NCBI GenBank assembly: GCA_947846985.1
Contig: CANTUZ010000006.1
Coordinates: 49,519,207-49,583,206, forward strand
Reading direction: 5' to 3'
Source of the DNA: Fratercula arctica
Taxonomy: Eukaryota > Chordata > Aves > Charadriiformes > Alcidae
Length of the DNA stretch: 64,000 nucleotides
This document shows, in pieces, positions 59,472 to 64,000 of this stretch. Each line of letters starts with the position of its first letter. The first letter of the stretch is position 1. Under the pieces are notes generated by a model. The model searched no databases, had not been told where the DNA came from, and saw only the letters and a list, made by a program, of their open reading frames with translations. Position numbers and translations under genes: made by a program.

Positions 59472-62400
59472 AGGAAGATCAAAAATAAAACAAAACTACT
59501 TTGAAACCTCTCAATTGGAATACACTGCAGAAAAGCTGACTGGTCCCACAGAAAGCTGTCAGAATGGCATAGTGAAGTCAGCAGGCAAATTGGAACAGGA
59601 GATATCTTAAAACCAGGGAAAAAATATTCCGATAAGTAACATCTGAAACGTCAGAAAGTAAAATACTTTTGAAAGAAAAACATTGGGAACAGGCGAAAAC
59701 TGAGTCTCAGTATCTTCCATCCAGTCGTCTACTAACCACTGCTGGATATTTGACAGCCATTTAAAATCGCTTCTCAGGCTCATTTAAAAAAAAAAAAAAA
59801 AAAAAGAAAACCCCCCACGTTTGCTTTTCTATTTGGTCAATTAGAGAAAAATCATCACATCTTTTTATGTTGAGAGTTAGCTGATGAATGTCACGGCATA
59901 TGTCACTGCCTCTGCATCTGACAGGAATCAAAGCAAAGTGTCTTTGAACTGCAAATTGTGTGTTATCTGAACACAAAGAAAGTGTTTCAGTTGTTTCATA
60001 ATGAAATTTTTGCTTTTACCTAAAAGTGTTTTTTTCTGCCACGTTATTTCCTGGACAGTACGAAGCTATTTGAGACCAATAGTAATCTATTCATTTCTGC
60101 TTATACTGTGATGTTTTTAAAAAAGTGGAAAAAATGTCAAGTGTTTCTTGCACATCCAAAGCTTCTGATGATTTATTGAAAAATGTTGGCAAAGGTAACC
60201 GTCTGGTAGTATTTTGTTCTTCTGGGTACATGTGCAGACATTAAAAAGCATCTGTGAAAGTTCTGAGTGTGAGAGTAGGATTTTAGCTCAATTTCTCTGC
60301 CCCGAGGAATTTCTCCTCTCAATTTCTTCTTCCTCAGCTCTCTTTGGGGCCTCATTCTGAGAGGGATTTAAAATACCCAGACAAAAGCTGCATTCAACCA
60401 ATTCTACTCAAACAAGAGCAATTACCAATCAGCAAGATAAGTCATATGGAGAAAAAGGTAACAAGTGGTGGGCCAGCAATTTGACGTTGTCTCGAGTTCC
60501 ACCACATTCAAGTGCTTTGGATAAGGTTCCAAAAAAGCCAAAAAAACCCCCAGCAAAACACAAACACCCGAGTGCAACCCCTCAGAGCCTCAAATCTTTT
60601 GACTTACATCCTTCTCTAATTTTAATGCTTCTTAAGTAAGGCCAAAAAGCCTTACTCTAGGAGTCCTGGGTTAGGAAGCAGGTAAGATGTGAGTCTACTC
60701 TGCTGGGCACAGGGAGTTTTGATCTGCCAGAGATCAGGTTGTTCTGCATGGTCAGCATCAGCCTATATCTTGCAATTTAGGAAGCGTCAGGCTAGGAAAA
60801 CACTGGAATGTGAGGGTCTGAAGAAAAAGTCCAGCTGATATAGAGAGCTGCTGGTAAATCAGGAATTGATGGTAGAACCTGCAGTACCCGATAAGGGTAA
60901 ACAAGTTTTATATTGTTACTCTCTATCACTGGAATCAAGGATTTTCCCAGTGTTAAGCAGGGCAGGTTCAGAATTATGCTTTTAAATTGTCATATTTTCT
61001 GATTTATATTCCATGAACTGAAGAAGGGAATACAAGCTTTGTCCTACCTCTTCAGACTGTATGAAACAGCGTAAGTTCAAGAGGGTTGATTCTCATTTTC
61101 CTTAAAGCTACTTTAAAGCAGCTTTCCACACACAGGTTGAATAAAAATGACAGTCAGGCCTATTAACTAGTTTACAATTGCTCCTTTCCATTGCCAGTTT
61201 GTCCCCCATCTTCCCGTGAAGTACACAGATTTGGAAAAAAACTGTGTAAAACATATTAGAAATAGTACAATTCAGAAACTGCGTAAATGGTAACGTTCAA
61301 GGGTCAGTTGCTCTTCACCAGTAAATGAGAGAGCATTCAGAGGCACTGCCGTGCAGCAGAGCCTGGGACGAGCTCTGAATTGCTGCTTCGGTGAAAACCT
61401 CTTTTATCTCATCCATTTCCAAACATTCTTCCTTTCCACCCACTTGCAGTCCCTACAAGAGTGTTTAGGAGTTCAGCTAATTTGACTGGGATTAAGATGT
61501 AGACATTTGATATTTAAAAAAAAAAAAAATAAATCCAGAATGTGCTGGTGGTATGCTGACATATTTCTGTTCCTGACTGTTACTGACTAGTTGGAACACT
61601 ATGAGTGGACCAGCCTGATAGCTCTGGCAGGATGCTGAGTTGCAGGAAGCAATTTGGTGTCATTCCCAGTAGGCGGTAACTGGACCTGAAGTGTGGCAGA
61701 GGCTTGCCAAGGAACATGTGGCAGCCTTCTCCTAATGACTGGAGCAGTGAGCCTGGGGGTGGGCCCTTTTGGGAGCCACTTTGATCCCCACCGTAAAAAC
61801 TGTGCTCAAGGATGAAAAGTAGAAGGAAAAGAAGAGGAGGATGCAGCAGTGTTCAGTCCATTTTACCTTATGTCTTGGGTCGCCAAAGAAAGAGCTGAGT
61901 AGTGTCGGTGAAATCACTAACTGTACTACACGAGAGCTTCTCAGTATGTGCCTGGGAAACAGCAGAACGGTGAAAGAAACATGAAAGGGAGAGTAACTTT
62001 CCTGTAAAATCTGAAATTTTGTAGCTTGGGAGGGGCTGAGGACAGTTTAAAAGAGTGCAGCTGGGGTGTATAAAGGGTTACGGCCGCGCTTCATCACTGT
62101 ACAGACCAAACAGCCCTGGTATGTAATTAAAGCAAGCAGCCAGTGAGACAGCAGCATCCTCAGTAGGACGTGTGCTGTCTGGCCTGCCTAGGTTGGAAGC
62201 ACACACTCCCATCCCTGTCACACCGCAGACTCTTGGACAGTTGTAGGCTAATCACATTCCTTACAATTAAGGTCTTAAAGGCAACCGCACAAATCCATGA
62301 GGCCAAAAATCCCAGCTAGCCAAAATTCATCCGTGCAGATTACCAGTAACAATCTTACAGGCAAAACTTGGCATGTATCTCCCATTTTCCAGATCTGCAT

Positions 62401-62570
62401 GTCCCCAAAGGATCAGCCCGTTTCCTTGAAACATTAGTGAACCACACGGATACTTCATCAGTGGTTGCAGTACAGGTCAGGTTAACCTCACAGAAAGATG
62501 CTATTAGCTGAACAGTTGTATTTTTCATGAAGCACATCTTCTACCTTTTACCTAATTGTGGGTAATTCTG
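59472..62570. other. Non-coding stretch, no gene seen
   Basis: An A20 run lies at 59786-59805 and an A-run near 61517-61529. A TATAAAGG word (62069-62076) is followed by a GC-rich CGGCCGCG (62081-62088) and could be a weak promoter, but no transcript is evident. Confidence 0.5.
59786..59805. repeat. Poly-A run (A20)
   Basis: Uninterrupted A20 with no recognisable retrocopy upstream. Confidence 0.95.
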
Positions 62571-62711
62571 GAATCTCCATCACTGATGGTTTTTAAAAGC
62601 AGGTTAGACAAACCAGAGGGAAGTGGTGCAGGTAAAGCCGAGCCTGCCATGGGGCAAGAGATGGACCGGGAGACCTTAAAGGGGCCTCCCACTCACCATT
62701 TTCTGTGATTT
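62571..62711 (+). mobile_element. Old CR1-type LINE 3' end (plus strand)
   Basis: ATCACTGATGGTTTTTAAAAG is followed by CAGGTTAGACAAACC, a glycine-type GGGGCAAGAGATGGACC region, GAGACCTTAAAGGGGCCTCCC and an octamer-like end (TTTTCTGTGATTT). This is the word order of the 3' end of older CR1 subfamilies (GGTTTTTAAAGCAGGTTAGACAAAC, then GACCTC…GGTCCC…TTCTATGATT). It is more diverged than the other copies in the window. Confidence 0.6.
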
Positions 62712-64000
62712 CTCTAATTTAATGCTTCTGTTTCGCTAACTAGACAACTGGCCTGGTATTCGTGGAGAAATAACAGAAGCAATGCAGAGTGGCTTGGATG
62801 AGGCCGGTTTGGAGTGTTTGCTTTCATTTTCTGAGCAGTCATGCAGCTCTGGAGGAGAGCGAACAGGCTACACGCACAGACTGGCTGTGCACGTGTTCTC
62901 AGACAACTGAAAAGCTGAAATCTTTCCCAGCAAAAGAAAGGTTGTGCATGCAAACACTAACCATTTTACAGCTTCGTAGAAAATACCCGGTTGCCTATGT
63001 TAGTCTGTGATACCATTTGAGTGACACGCCTTCCTCCACTGGACTGGGATTGTTATCACAGTATTAAGGGACGGAATGGGCTTCATCTGTATGTTTGGAG
63101 GCAGAAGTTCTAAAAACCCAAATAAAAAAATGTCAGTTTCTGACCTTATCCTCCCTCTGAGCCCGGAGAACTTCGATCTCTTAGGAAAGGCTGAGATCAG
63201 CATGTTCAAGCATAACCCAGGTTAATGCAGTTAACCCTGAATTTCTGACGATATCCTGGCCCTGCCTGTTTGCATTCTAACGGGGTTTCCATTTTCATTT
63301 GGAAAAGATGCAGCACTTGTCTGTGTGTTACTGGTAGCACTGGGAAAAGGCTTTGCCATGCAGGAGGGGTAACACCATCGCTTCTGCTCTCACCCATGCT
63401 GGGTAAAATCAGCCGCAGCAGCAGGTCCCACCGACTTCCGTGGTGGGAATGGCTCCTTTCAAAAGCTGTTCCATGCAGAATAATTAAGCCATGACACAGG
63501 GATTTAGTTTGTCCAAGCCTGGTTGCTTTCCCTGTGCCCCTGACACACGCTTAGGGCCCTCCTTTCCCTGCTCTGTCCCAGGGACATGCCGACAGCAGCC
63601 TGGGCACCCTCTCCTCCTCCAAAGCCTAGCTACAAGTCGCAACGTTCACTGCTAGCCACTGTTTTCGGCTTGGCTACCTGCTCTGCAGACTCCAGAGACA
63701 AAATTTCAGATGAACCCAGACAGATGGTTTGGATGTTGGGTTGTTTTTTTTTTTTTTTTAGTATTTTCTTTTATGTCTAAATTTTTTTCCACCTGAAATA
63801 CCAAAGGTTTGATTTGCATTTTAGGTATTTGCTTTCAAAATCTGAATCAGGTGGAAATTCAAAACAAAGTTTGAACCTCTGAGTAAATTACGTGTTGCAG
63901 AATTAGCCCTTTGGTGCCCTGCTTGAGTGACGGCCAAGTGAATACCACAAAAATACCACAAAATTGAGGTCCACCTTGCTACAGAAGACTAACCGTGTCC
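62712..64000. other. Non-coding stretch, no gene seen
   Basis: Contains a T16 run at 63744-63759. Short frames at 62789-63010 and 63270-63494 (plus) have no recognised content. Confidence 0.5.

Noticed and set aside
1..64000. CRISPR arrays, operons, rRNA genes, telomere or satellite arrays
   Set aside because: Looked for and not seen. No regularly spaced direct repeats, no TTAGGG arrays and no long tandem satellites are present.

Overview
The window is vertebrate nuclear DNA from a bird. The decisive evidence is at least eleven CR1 LINE fragments. Most end in the avian CR1 3' signature: an octamer-type tail (ATTCTATG/ATTCTGTG units) next to the word GGTTGGAAGGGACC, read on either strand. A solo LTR of a type I associate with avian endogenous retroviruses adds to this. 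The base composition is AT-leaning and CpG-poor, as in avian intergenic or intronic DNA. There are no bacterial operons, CRISPR arrays, tRNA or rRNA genes. The CR1 and LTR types fit a modern (probably neoavian) bird, but that placement is inference.

Layout. From 1 to 36.4 kb the DNA is repeat-bearing and non-coding. It holds ten CR1 pieces: a head-to-head pair at 3.8-4.35 kb, a reverse-transcriptase fragment at 15.8-16.35 kb, two nearly identical young-looking copies at 11.1 and 28.4 kb, and a tandem pair at 35.8-36.4 kb. It also has three minus-strand blocks with an LTR-like TATA-to-AATAAA arrangement near 1.3, 13.1 and 25.6 kb, and several very degraded ancient repeats. A minus-strand block at 19.49-19.86 kb has splice-site-like edges. 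From 36.4 to 62.57 kb I see no CR1 copy I would call. That stretch contains an isolated CpG island at about 49.87-50.29 kb with YY1-like motifs, a 595-bp solo LTR with a 5-bp target-site duplication at 51.74-52.34 kb, an 80-base near-perfect hairpin at 54.2 kb, and an old L2/MIR-like tail at 58.4 kb. An old CR1 3' end lies at 62.57-62.71 kb.

Genes. I recognise no protein-coding gene in the window. Almost all open frames are short, uninterrupted only by chance, or lie inside CR1 (pieces of its ORF2). A few non-repeat frames have features that would reward a transcript check: the minus-strand frame at 19.5-19.7 kb, the minus-strand frame at 59.02-59.28 kb, two small ORFs at 46.15 and 46.93 kb, and a 42-codon frame inside the CpG island. 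All are unproven. The most economical reading is a large intron or intergenic region with one orphan CpG-island promoter. I found no convincing new multi-gene system; the hairpin and the CpG island are the best leads.
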